Assembly: GCA_001602415.1 (NCBI GenBank)
Contig: CP012155.1
Coordinates: 3,150,143 to 3,214,142 of the forward strand
Length of the DNA stretch: 64,000 nt
Direction: 5' to 3'
Source: Bacteroidetes bacterium UKL13-3
GTDB lineage: Bacteria; Bacteroidota; Bacteroidia; UKL13-3
Part shown: positions 52,721 to 61,336 of the stretch, piece after piece
How positions within the stretch are numbered: the stretch's first letter is position 1
How the letters are laid out: each line of letters starts with the position of its first letter
Position numbers and translations under genes: made by a program
The notes under the pieces: generated by a model
What the model saw: only the letters and a program-made list of their open reading frames with translations
Databases searched by the model: none
Told to the model about the DNA's origin: nothing

Positions 52721-54718
52721 ATGAAGAGTACTTCTTTTCTATTAGTAGCAACATCATGTATCACTTCAGTTGCTTTGGCGCAAAAACCTGCTGCCAAACT
52801 AACAGCAAACAAACCCTCAACAATTGCAGCCGCTCCTATAGCTACACCGTGGGTATTTACATTCGGTGCTGATACTGTTTACAAAGCAGAGTTTGAACGC
52901 TTATTGTCTAAAAACAAAAAAGATAAAGAACGCCCTACAGAAGCGGATGTTCGCGAATACCTTGAATTGTATCAAAAATTTAAGATGAAGGTTAAAGAGG
53001 CCGAGTTGTTAAAACTCGATACCATTGCTTCTTTTAAATCGGAGTTGGCAGGTTACCGCAAGCAGTTAGCCAATCCATACTTAACTGATAAAAAGGTAAG
53101 CGATGGGTTAATCAAAGAAGCCTATGAGCGCATGAAACAAGAAGTAAATGCAAGCCATATTTTGATTAATTGTGCCGAAAATGCTTCAGCCAAAGATACA
53201 CTAGCAGCTTACAACAAGATTTTAGCCATACGCAACCGCATTGTTAAAGGCGAAAATTTTGACAGCATTGCTTCTAAAAACTCAGATGATCCATCGGCTG
53301 TAAAAAACTTTGGCAACCTTGGATGGTTCACTTCGTTTCAAATGATTTATCCGTTTGAAACACAAGCATACAACACACCTAAAGGACAGGTTTCAATGCC
53401 TTTCCGCACCCGTTTCGGTTACCATGTTATTAAAGTGTTGGATAAACGTGTTGCACGTGGTGAGGTAAAAGTATCGCACATAATGTTGCAAACCGGACCA
53501 AGTGCAACCCAAGATGTAATTGATTTAGCCAAAGCAAAATCTGATACAGTGTATCAAAAGTTAATGGCTGGCGAATCATTTGAGAAGTTAGTTGATACGT
53601 ATTCACAAGATCAAGGAAGCAAAGCAAATGCAGGTGTGATGAACTATTTTACCAGCTATAGCAACTATCCTGAACAATTTAAAGAAACAGCATTCGCCTT
53701 AAATAAGGGTGATATTTCTAAACCATTTAAAACGGATTATGGCTACCATGTAATCAAAGTATTGGATAAAAAAGGTGTACCTGAACTTAAAGAAGTAGAA
53801 GAAAGCATCAAAAGTAAAGTGGGTAGAGATAGTCGTGCCGAAAGCAGTAAACTGGTTGTTGCCGAGCGTATCAAAAAACAAAATAACTACAAAGAATACG
53901 CGGCAAACTTAAAAGAGTTTATGGCTTCTGTTGATACCACATTTTTACAAGCAACATGGATGCCTTCCGATAAACAGTTAACCACTAAACCGGTGATGAG
54001 TTTAGGCTCCAAAATGTATACCGTAACCGATTTTGCTGCTTATGCAAAAGGCAACCAAGAAGCTCGTCCGGGCGAAAACGTACAAATGATATTAACCGGA
54101 TTGTTCAAAAAATATAGCGATGAAGAAGCATTGAAATATGAGGAGAACCTATTAGAGCAGAAATATGCCGACTTCAGAAATTTAATGCAAGAGTATCACG
54201 ATGGTATTTTGTTGTTTGACTTAACCGACAAAAAAGTATGGACCAAAGCTGTTTCTGATTCAACCGGATTAGAACGTTTTCATTCCAACAACAAAGAAAA
54301 ATACATGTGGAAAGACCGCGTAAAAGTATACACTTACACCTGTGTTGATGCGAAAGCCAAAAAAGAAGCATTGAAGATGGCAACAGCAGGAAAATCAGGT
54401 GATGAGATAAAAGCTAAAGTAAACAAAAAACTTGCAGGCTCATTAGTTATTACTGAAAATAAATACGAAAAAGCAGATGCCCAAGGTGAAAAATTCTGGG
54501 ATAAAAAAGGTGTAGTTGATATGCCGAATGAAGCCAATGTGCTCAAATTTTTTGTAATAGAAGGCATTGTAGCTCCAGAGCCAAAAGCACTGAAAGATGC
54601 TCGCGGATTAATTACATCTGATTACCAAAATTACTTGGAAAAAGAATGGATTAACGAGTTGAAAGCAAAATACCCAGTAATTGTAAACAACCAGGTTGTT
54701 GATTCATTATTCAAATAA
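52721..54718 (+). CDS. Periplasmic peptidyl-prolyl isomerase with two PpiC domains, 665 aa
   Basis: A signal peptide (MKSTSFLLVATSCITSVALA) precedes a helical chaperone region and two parvulin domains. The first spans ~140-250 (NASHILINCAENASAK, FGYHVIKVLDKR) and the second ~252-350 (EVKVSHIMLQTGPSATQ, YGYHVIKVLDKK). A Lys-rich, helical C-terminal third follows. The layout resembles SurA/PrsA-like foldases of Bacteroidota that assist outer-membrane protein folding. It is followed by a second, SurA-like gene that has its own terminator-separated start, so the two are paired functionally more than transcriptionally. Confidence 0.93.
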   Translation: MKSTSFLLVATSCITSVALAQKPAAKLTANKPSTIAAAPIATPWVFTFGADTVYKAEFERLLSKNKKDKERPTEADVREYLELYQKFKMKVKEAELLKLDTIASFKSELAGYRKQLANPYLTDKKVSDGLIKEAYERMKQEVNASHILINCAENASAKDTLAAYNKILAIRNRIVKGENFDSIASKNSDDPSAVKNFGNLGWFTSFQMIYPFETQAYNTPKGQVSMPFRTRFGYHVIKVLDKRVARGEVKVSHIMLQTGPSATQDVIDLAKAKSDTVYQKLMAGESFEKLVDTYSQDQGSKANAGVMNYFTSYSNYPEQFKETAFALNKGDISKPFKTDYGYHVIKVLDKKGVPELKEVEESIKSKVGRDSRAESSKLVVAERIKKQNNYKEYAANLKEFMASVDTTFLQATWMPSDKQLTTKPVMSLGSKMYTVTDFAAYAKGNQEARPGENVQMILTGLFKKYSDEEALKYEENLLEQKYADFRNLMQEYHDGILLFDLTDKKVWTKAVSDSTGLERFHSNNKEKYMWKDRVKVYTYTCVDAKAKKEALKMATAGKSGDEIKAKVNKKLAGSLVITENKYEKADAQGEKFWDKKGVVDMPNEANVLKFFVIEGIVAPEPKALKDARGLITSDYQNYLEKEWINELKAKYPVIVNNQVVDSLFK

Positions 54719-54758
54719 CAATTGAGTGTTGCTGCAACCAGCAACCCATAAACAGATA

Positions 54759-54795
54759 ACAGGCTTGTACGGAATAAAATCCGATACAAGCCTGT
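54759..54795 (+). terminator. Hairpin terminator after the first PpiC-type gene
   Basis: ACAGGCTTGTACGGA (54759-54773) pairs, with one bulged base, with TCCGATACAAGCCTGT (54780-54795) around ATAAAA. The T-run after it is weak. It lies 41 nt after the stop and before the true start of the next gene. Confidence 0.6.
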
Positions 54796-54851
54796 ATGAT
54801 TTTAGGATAAGACAATTATCTGTATCTTGTGCACGTTTATACAAGGCAGTA

Positions 54852-56225
54852 ATGCAAAAAGTGAAATATACATTGAAACATATTGGTATGATGCTGTTGC
54901 TCTCAATGGGAGTATTTTCGGCTATGGCACAAAATCAACCCGGCATGGTTATCGACCAAATTGTGGGTGTTGTGGGTGATAATATCATTATGCAATCCGA
55001 AATTGAAATAGAATTTGCACAATTGCGTAAAGAGTTTCCACAAGCTCCTGATACCATGAAGTGCGAAATTTTAAAACAACGTTTGGTAGATAAAGTGATG
55101 TTGTGCAAAGCACAATTGGATAGTGTTGTGGTAAGCGATGACAGAGTAGAAGGTGAACTGGAAAAACGCCTGCAATACTTTGCCCGACAAATGGGCGGGA
55201 TAAAAGCCATGGAAGAGTTTTACGGAAAATCGATTACCGAGATTAAAGCCACCAACAGAGAAAAAATAAAAGACGGGTTATTGGTTCAGGAAGTCCAACA
55301 AAAGGCTCTTAAAGACATAAAAGTATCTCCCACTGATATTAAAAAGTATTTTAACGAACTTGCCGAAACCGACAGTTTACCTTTTTACAGTGCCGAGGTT
55401 GAAATTGCACAAATTGTGCTGCAACCCAAAGTAAGTAAAGAGGCAAAAGAAATAGCCTACGAAAAAATATCGGAGTTACGTGAGCGCATCGTTAATGGCG
55501 AGAGTTTTAATACGCTTGCCTTAATTTATTCGGATGATAAAGGCTCGGCAACCAACGGTGGTGATTTAGGATTTTTTACCCGTGGCGATATGGTTCCCGA
55601 GTTTGAAGCAACAGCTTTCCGCCTGCGCCCCGATTCCGTTTCTAAAATAATCGAAACAAAGTTTGGTTACCATATCCTAAAACTTGTAGATCGAAAAGGA
55701 GATAATATTGATGTGCGCCACATCCTCATTCGTCCAAAAATTTTCACAACTGACATTCAAAAAGCACGTGAGCTATTGGATAGTATTTTATGGCAAGTAA
55801 AAATTGATTCGATAACATTTGAAAAAGCAGCTAAGAAATATTCAGACGATGTTCAAACCAAATCGAATGGCGGTTTTATAACCGAAGGATCTACAGGTAC
55901 AACTAAAGTTCCGATTGATGAATTAGATAAGAGTTTATACTTCCGCATTGAAGGCATGAAAGCCGGAGAAATTTCCGAACCAGAACTGATAACCTTACCA
56001 GGGCCAGATAGAGAGCAAGCTTGGAGGGTATTATACCTTAAATCGGAAAGCAAACCCCACCGAGCCAACCTGCGTGATGATTACCAGAAGTTTCAGGCAA
56101 TTGCCGAGAACCGTAAAAAAGCAAAAGCCCTCAACGATTTTATCAATAAAAATAAAAAGCAGTTTTACATCCACATATCGGATGAATATAAAAACTGTTT
56201 GAGTATACAAAACTTTATTAAGTAA
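54852..56225 (+). CDS. SurA-like periplasmic peptidyl-prolyl isomerase
   Basis: 457 residues from MQKVKYTLKHIGMMLLLSMG, whose N-terminal hydrophobic stretch ends ...AMAQ and is a signal peptide. A longer in-frame version starting at 54726 would read through the terminator hairpin, so the downstream Met is chosen. Order: SurA N-terminal helical domain (IDQIVGVVGDNIIMQSEIEI), first parvulin domain (VEIAQIVLQPKVSKEAK, FGYHILKLVDRKGDN), then a second, partial parvulin-like domain (DVRHILIRPKIFTTD). It should chaperone outer-membrane proteins. The MoxR gene begins 9 nt after the stop. Confidence 0.92.
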   Translation: MQKVKYTLKHIGMMLLLSMGVFSAMAQNQPGMVIDQIVGVVGDNIIMQSEIEIEFAQLRKEFPQAPDTMKCEILKQRLVDKVMLCKAQLDSVVVSDDRVEGELEKRLQYFARQMGGIKAMEEFYGKSITEIKATNREKIKDGLLVQEVQQKALKDIKVSPTDIKKYFNELAETDSLPFYSAEVEIAQIVLQPKVSKEAKEIAYEKISELRERIVNGESFNTLALIYSDDKGSATNGGDLGFFTRGDMVPEFEATAFRLRPDSVSKIIETKFGYHILKLVDRKGDNIDVRHILIRPKIFTTDIQKARELLDSILWQVKIDSITFEKAAKKYSDDVQTKSNGGFITEGSTGTTKVPIDELDKSLYFRIEGMKAGEISEPELITLPGPDREQAWRVLYLKSESKPHRANLRDDYQKFQAIAENRKKAKALNDFINKNKKQFYIHISDEYKNCLSIQNFIK

Positions 56226-56234
56226 AATATTAGC

Positions 56235-57200
56235 ATGACCCAATACGCCACAGATGTTGAAGCAGCCGATGCGTTGCACCAAAAATACAAACAGTTAAAA
56301 GCAGAAATTGGTAAGGTAATTATTGGACAACATGATGTTGTAGATGCGGTATTGATGTCGATATTTGCAAATGGTCACACGTTGCTTGTTGGTGTTCCAG
56401 GTTTAGCAAAAACCTTATTGGTACGCACCCTATCCGAAGTACTCGATTTGCAATTTAGCCGCATTCAGTTTACACCTGATTTGATGCCAAGTGATATCAC
56501 CGGTTCCGAAATTTTGGATGAAAAACGTGAGTTTAAATTTTTACGTGGACCCATTTTTGCCAATATCGTATTGGCCGATGAGATTAACCGTACTCCCCCT
56601 AAAACACAAGCTGCTTTGCTTGAGGCCATGCAGGAAAAAAGTGTAACCGTTAATGGCAAACTCCACCAACTTACACAACCCTTTTTTGTATTGGCAACAC
56701 AAAATCCAATTGAACAAGAAGGAACGTATCCATTACCAGAAGCACAGCTCGATCGTTTTATGTTTAATGCTGTGTTGGATTATCCAACTTACGAAGAAGA
56801 ATTGCAAGTAGTAAAAAACACCACATCGGGCACGCCACAAATCCCCAATAAGGTAATGACTTCACAAGAAATTTTGCACTTCCAACAATTGGTGCGCAAA
56901 GTTCCTGTTGCCGATAATGTGATGGAATATGCTGTGAAGTTAGTGAGCAAAACACGCCCAAACACACCACATGCAACCGCTAAAGTGAACGAGTATATTT
57001 CGTTTGGTGCCGGTCCACGTGCAGGGCAGTTTTTAATTTTGGGAGCTAAGTGTCATGCGCTATTGCACGGCAGTTATTCACCCGATATTGCCAATGTTCA
57101 AGCCATTGCTAAAGATGTATTGCGCCACCGCTTACTTAAAAACTATAAAGCAGAGGCCGAAGGAATAAGCGTTGAACAAATTATTGAAGGTTTATTATAA
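56235..57200 (+). CDS. MoxR-type AAA+ ATPase
   Basis: 321 residues of the MoxR family: Walker A GVPGLAKT (about 56-63), Walker B IVLADEINR, sensor 1 VLATQNPIEQEGTYPLPEAQ and a lid domain ending AEGISVEQIIEGLL. MoxR ATPases act as chaperones that load cofactors or fold complexes and often sit beside genes for von Willebrand (DUF58) proteins, absent here. Cytoplasmic. It is in a tight plus-strand run with the SurA-like gene (9 nt upstream) and the PAP2-like gene (18 nt downstream). Confidence 0.93.
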   Translation: MTQYATDVEAADALHQKYKQLKAEIGKVIIGQHDVVDAVLMSIFANGHTLLVGVPGLAKTLLVRTLSEVLDLQFSRIQFTPDLMPSDITGSEILDEKREFKFLRGPIFANIVLADEINRTPPKTQAALLEAMQEKSVTVNGKLHQLTQPFFVLATQNPIEQEGTYPLPEAQLDRFMFNAVLDYPTYEEELQVVKNTTSGTPQIPNKVMTSQEILHFQQLVRKVPVADNVMEYAVKLVSKTRPNTPHATAKVNEYISFGAGPRAGQFLILGAKCHALLHGSYSPDIANVQAIAKDVLRHRLLKNYKAEAEGISVEQIIEGLL

Positions 57201-57218
57201 TAAACGCTCATAAACCGC

Positions 57219-57821
57219 ATGAATAGAAATGTAGCACTTGGAATTTCTGGCCTATTTCATCCGGTATTCGTAAACCTGTTTGGGTTGTTGGCCATCGTCT
57301 TTTTATCGCCCTACTTAAGCCTCGGACTTACACCCAACGCCAAGTTTTTTTACATTGCTTTTATGTTTGTTACAGCTGGTGTTTTACCCATATTGGCAGT
57401 ATTGGTAATGCGTTTATTGGGCAAAGTTCAAAGTGTGTTATTAGATGTTCAAGACGAACGCAATATTCCCTATCTTATTACCGCTTCTGTTTATTTGTTT
57501 GATTACTATTTCTTGTCACGGATGCATACGCCCTCTATGTTGCGAGCGTATATTTTAGCTTGCGCATGCATTGTGGTTGCGGTGGTAATCATCAATCATT
57601 TTTATAAAATTAGTGTTCATGGAGCCTCGTTGGGAGCACTCACTGCCATTATCCTTACACTAGCTCAAGCACCCCTATTTGATTTACGATATGTACTTCT
57701 CCTCACATTTATCCTTTCTGGAATCACCCTATCGGCACGCTTGTTTTTGCATGCTCATACGTTTGGCCAAGTTATCAGTGGATGGATGCTTGGATTTGTG
57801 ATTATGTACCTTATTTTGTAA
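57219..57821 (+). CDS. PAP2-like integral membrane protein
   Basis: A 200-residue protein with about six hydrophobic helices. KISVHGASLG and a C-terminal ARLFLHAHTFGQVISGWMLG sit where PAP2 phosphatases have their PSGHA and SRxxxxxHxxxD motifs, but the Ser-Arg is Ala-Arg and the final acidic residue is Gln, so phosphatase activity is doubtful. A degenerate PAP2 fold is the best reading, and it may bind an isoprenoid or phospholipid. It is probably cotranscribed with moxR. Confidence 0.6.
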   Translation: MNRNVALGISGLFHPVFVNLFGLLAIVFLSPYLSLGLTPNAKFFYIAFMFVTAGVLPILAVLVMRLLGKVQSVLLDVQDERNIPYLITASVYLFDYYFLSRMHTPSMLRAYILACACIVVAVVIINHFYKISVHGASLGALTAIILTLAQAPLFDLRYVLLLTFILSGITLSARLFLHAHTFGQVISGWMLGFVIMYLIL

Positions 57822-57845
57822 CTTTATTTTTATTTAATGTTACCT

Positions 57846-59183
57846 ATGAAACACCTTCCCTTTTTTTGTTGCTTACTTTTATTGTTTACATCGGCAAAAT
57901 CCCAATTTTCATATATACGTAAAATGCCTTTTGGTAAAAGCCCAACCTGCACTTTGCTAAGGGATTCAACAATAGGTTTGCGAATGGATAATCAATATAA
58001 TACCGGGAAACAAATTAATTGTTATGAGTATTATTCTTACGATGCGAGTGGACGAATAACCAGCTTAACATCAAACTGTGAACGTGGGAACTATCAGTAT
58101 TTTTACAATTCACAAAATCGCACTCCTTTTGCAGATTCAGTGGTATTTTCATATGGAAGTATCATGCGAATGTACGCGTACGAATATGATGAGGATTCTG
58201 TTATCTCTCAACAAAGATGGTATTACATGAATCTGAATGTTCCTCAACTTGGAAATAATATTCACTACACGAAAAAGAAACAAGGCAATAAGCTAATCCT
58301 TACAGGAAGAGATATGTTGTTCGATACCACTTTGGGTTATAATAGAATCACATTTGAAAATGGGATCGCAAAATTACAAGAAACAAAATCGACATCCATT
58401 CAAGAAAATTATATTACCTACAGACTGACAATTGAAACACAAAATTCTGATACGGCTTTACGGTTTGTATTCGATTCAACTGTAAGTAAAATAAACTCTC
58501 AAGATTTGCGTGTATCGCAAGATTCTACCGTCACCATTCGTTCTCATTATAATGGCTTTGACATACTAACTACTACCAGTAAATCAAACGGTATCATTTA
58601 TGGAAATCTGCAAATTTTTCAAAACTGGAAAAGCATAGATACTGTTTATTCAAACGGCTCTTCCATCAGTTACTCAGGCAGTGTTGAGAGTAGAATACTT
58701 TCGCCATCGTTAAAAGTTGTAGTGCGCAAAGGAGGAAATGAGAAAGTAACCTATCAATACAAAGAAAAAAATTGGATTCCTTCTTCTAAAGAAGAACGCT
58801 ATTTTATGGATTCAGATCGAAGATGCGAGGGTCAATTTTTTTACTATACATGGATAAACAATCAATGGGTGTTCGATATTCAGTCTACACATTACTATCA
58901 AGGACAAACAGCCAACCGCCCCAAACCGGAAAGTTTACCGTGCAAAATAGCCAATCCTTTTGCAGCAACTTATCCCATAAGTTGTGATGCATTATTACCC
59001 GAAGAAAAATATGTTCTCACCGTTTTGGATTTAGATGGACACTCTGTTTTGGAACAAGAATTTAAAGCCGACCAACAAGTAACAGGTCTTGATGTATTGA
59101 AAAAAGACCGACTCTATTTTTTCACCATCCATGCTGATTCAGGAAAGGTTATTAGCCGTCAAAAAATTTTCATCTCTTATTAA
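57846..59183 (+). CDS. Secreted protein with T9SS-type C-terminal sorting domain
   Basis: 445 residues from Met 57846, with a signal peptide ending SAKS before QFSYIRK. The middle (~25-360) is beta-rich with repeated aromatic patterns (YEYYSYDASGRITSLTS, YEYDEDSVISQQRWYY) reminiscent of YD/RHS-like repeats. Residues ~370-445 resemble a type A sorting signal: NPFAATYPISCDALLP, VLTVLDLDGHSVLEQEF, YFFTIHADSGKVI. It should be exported by the T9SS and attached to the surface. Function is unknown. The next gene begins 6 nt later. Confidence 0.72.
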   Translation: MKHLPFFCCLLLLFTSAKSQFSYIRKMPFGKSPTCTLLRDSTIGLRMDNQYNTGKQINCYEYYSYDASGRITSLTSNCERGNYQYFYNSQNRTPFADSVVFSYGSIMRMYAYEYDEDSVISQQRWYYMNLNVPQLGNNIHYTKKKQGNKLILTGRDMLFDTTLGYNRITFENGIAKLQETKSTSIQENYITYRLTIETQNSDTALRFVFDSTVSKINSQDLRVSQDSTVTIRSHYNGFDILTTTSKSNGIIYGNLQIFQNWKSIDTVYSNGSSISYSGSVESRILSPSLKVVVRKGGNEKVTYQYKEKNWIPSSKEERYFMDSDRRCEGQFFYYTWINNQWVFDIQSTHYYQGQTANRPKPESLPCKIANPFAATYPISCDALLPEEKYVLTVLDLDGHSVLEQEFKADQQVTGLDVLKKDRLYFFTIHADSGKVISRQKIFISY

Positions 59184-59189
59184 TCAACC

Positions 59190-59504
59190 ATGAGTGATCG
59201 TATTCAATCCTTTAAAGAATTCTACCCCTTTTACCTCACCGAACACCAGAATACAACCAGTAGATTGTTGCACTTTATTGGAACAACATTGTTTTTTGTT
59301 GTAGCCATATATGCATTGGTGAGTAGCCAAACGCAACTCTTGTGGTTATGCCCAATTATGGGTTACGGTTTTGCTTGGGTGGGTCATTTCTTTTTTGAAA
59401 AGAATAAACTTGCAACCTTTCAATATCCACTGTGGAGCCTAGCTTCCGATTTTAAATTATATTTTCAGATTTGGGCGAGTAAGCAGAAATTAAAAGTGAA
59501 ATGA
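59190..59504 (+). CDS. Mpo1-like/DUF962 membrane protein
   Basis: 104 residues: SFKEFYPFYLTEHQNTTSRLLHF (in parts) at the N-terminus, two hydrophobic segments (GTTLFFVVAIYALVS, LLWLCPIMGYGFAWVGHF), then FFEKNKLATFQYPLWSLASD. This is the DUF962 signature, whose yeast homologue Mpo1 is an Fe(II)-dependent dioxygenase in phytosphingosine/2-hydroxy-fatty-acid alpha-oxidation. The conserved His residues in HxxxxxxxxHF and GHFF are present. Whether the bacterial protein has that reaction is inference. Confidence 0.88.
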   Translation: MSDRIQSFKEFYPFYLTEHQNTTSRLLHFIGTTLFFVVAIYALVSSQTQLLWLCPIMGYGFAWVGHFFFEKNKLATFQYPLWSLASDFKLYFQIWASKQKLKVK

Positions 59505-59536
59505 TATTTTCGCCCAATATTTAACCAAAACATACG

Positions 59537-60331
59537 ATGACAACTCAATCCACATACGAAAATATTTTATTTGATGTAAACAACGGAATTGCAACACTCA
59601 CATTAAACCGTCCGGAGGTTTTTAATGCCTTTAACGAGCAACAAAGTTTTGATGTGATGGATGCCTTAAAAAAGGTTGAAAAAGATAAAAGCATTCGTGT
59701 GCTGATATTAACCGGAGCGGGAAAAGCATTTTGTTCGGGCCAAGATTTAAAAGCTATTTCAGGCATGAAAGAACGCTCGTTGGCCGAGTCGTTGCAAAAA
59801 CGTTACAACCCCATGATTCTTGCCATGCGCAATTTACCTGTACCTATTATTTGCAAACTCAATGGTGTTGCTGCAGGTGCAGGTGCCAGTATGGTATTAG
59901 CGTGTGATATGGTTGTTGCTTCCGAAACAGCTTCTATTATCGAAGTGTTTGTAAACGTTGGTTTAGTGCTCGATTCAGGATCTTCTTATTTCTTGCCACG
60001 TTTAGTGGGTTCGGCACGTGCTTTCGAGCTATCAACCATGGGTAGCAAAGTTACCGCACAACAAGCTTACGATTGGGGTATGATAAACCGAGTAGTGAAA
60101 CCGGAAGATTTAGATGCCGAAACAATGAAAATTGCCGAGTACTACCAAAACGCTCCAACCAAAGCCATTGCATTAATGAAAAAAATGTTAAACAAATCTT
60201 TTCAAAGTGATTTGGATACCATGTTGGAATACGAAATGTATTGCCAAGAAATTGCAGGCAGAAGTAATGACAATAAAGAAGGTGTGGCCGCATTTAACGA
60301 AAAAAGAAAGCCTCAGTTTAAAGGCAATTAA
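59537..60331 (+). CDS. Enoyl-CoA hydratase/isomerase family protein (PaaG-like)
   Basis: 264-residue crotonase-fold enzyme. The oxyanion stretch is FCSGQDLKAISGM and the substrate region LNGVAAGAGASMVLACDMVV. Where classical hydratases have the GGNE Glu there is AGAS, and an acidic residue appears later in EVFVNVGLVLDSGSSYFLP. That pattern fits ring-1,2-epoxyphenylacetyl-CoA isomerase (PaaG)-type or other delta3-delta2 isomerases better than hydratases, but no paa genes are present. It stands alone on the plus strand. Confidence 0.85.
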   Translation: MTTQSTYENILFDVNNGIATLTLNRPEVFNAFNEQQSFDVMDALKKVEKDKSIRVLILTGAGKAFCSGQDLKAISGMKERSLAESLQKRYNPMILAMRNLPVPIICKLNGVAAGAGASMVLACDMVVASETASIIEVFVNVGLVLDSGSSYFLPRLVGSARAFELSTMGSKVTAQQAYDWGMINRVVKPEDLDAETMKIAEYYQNAPTKAIALMKKMLNKSFQSDLDTMLEYEMYCQEIAGRSNDNKEGVAAFNEKRKPQFKGN

Positions 60332-60402
60332 TATTAAGGAGGGCTTCAAAATTTGGTTTTTAAATTTTTAATTGTATTTTAACACTATAAAATGTAAGCC
60401 AT

Positions 60403-61209
60403 ATGGACACCTCATTCAAAAACATTCTCGTTCCTGTTGATGGTTCTTCACAGTCAATGGTAGCCTTTAAATCAGCCGTTTTTTTTGCACAAAAATATGG
60501 ATCGGAATTAACCGCTGTGCATATCGAAGAGAGTTCTGATGAAGAAGGACTCAAATCAAAACTTGAACCACACTCGAGTGGAATTAAGTACAATTACCTT
60601 CATAAAAGAGGTTCGGTATTTAAAGGAATATTAAGTGCTGCTGAGGAAATAGATGCAAATCTGATTATCATGGGAACGCATGGCGTTACAGGATTCCAAG
60701 AGTTTTGGATGGGTAGCAATGCTTATAAAGTGGTAAGTTCTTCCAAATGTCCAGTGCTAACCATGAGAGAGGGTGGTACCACAAATGATTTCAAAACCAT
60801 TGTACTTCCCATTGATACTTCCTTTGAGTCGCGCCAAAAAGTGCCATTTGCGCTATCACTAGCCAAAAAATTTGGAGCTACTATTCATGTGTTGGGCGTT
60901 TCGGTTGACAAAGACAAAGAAACAGAGTACCAAGTAGCTGCATACTGCCGCCAAGTATTACATACATTTGATGATGAAAATATTCCCTACATACATGAAA
61001 AACGTTTAGGAGGAAATATCACATTAATAACCGAGGAGTACGCTAAATCTGTAAATGCTGACATCATTTTGATTATGACAGAGCAAGAGCCTCAAATAGG
61101 ATCATTCTTTTTAGGGAAATTTGCTCAACAAATGATTAATCATTCCAATATTCCCGTTATGAGTATTGCTCCGCGCGAAGACCTCATGATTTCGGAAGCA
61201 AAACTCTGA
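60403..61209 (+). CDS. Universal stress protein with two UspA domains
   Basis: A 268-residue cytoplasmic protein made of two UspA folds. The first (about 1-125) has KNILVPVDGSSQSMVAFKSA and the ATP-binding GTHGVTGFQEFWMGS; the second (~130-262) has TIVLPIDTSFESRQKVPFAL but only a degenerate nucleotide loop (IMTEQEPQIGSFFLGKFAQQ). So one domain is likely ATP-binding and the other non-binding. Tandem Usp proteins form homodimer-like pairs and are induced by starvation and stress. It stands alone, 71 nt after the crotonase gene. Confidence 0.92.
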   Translation: MDTSFKNILVPVDGSSQSMVAFKSAVFFAQKYGSELTAVHIEESSDEEGLKSKLEPHSSGIKYNYLHKRGSVFKGILSAAEEIDANLIIMGTHGVTGFQEFWMGSNAYKVVSSSKCPVLTMREGGTTNDFKTIVLPIDTSFESRQKVPFALSLAKKFGATIHVLGVSVDKDKETEYQVAAYCRQVLHTFDDENIPYIHEKRLGGNITLITEEYAKSVNADIILIMTEQEPQIGSFFLGKFAQQMINHSNIPVMSIAPREDLMISEAKL

Positions 61210-61336
61210 TTTATAAAAGTTGTTGAGGTTTATTAAACCAAAACGCTATTTTTTCCGTTGATATGGTCGATTATGGTGGCAAAGGCTTATTTTCGCCACC
61301 TTTAAACTTTTGACCGTAAGCGCTGTTTTAACAATT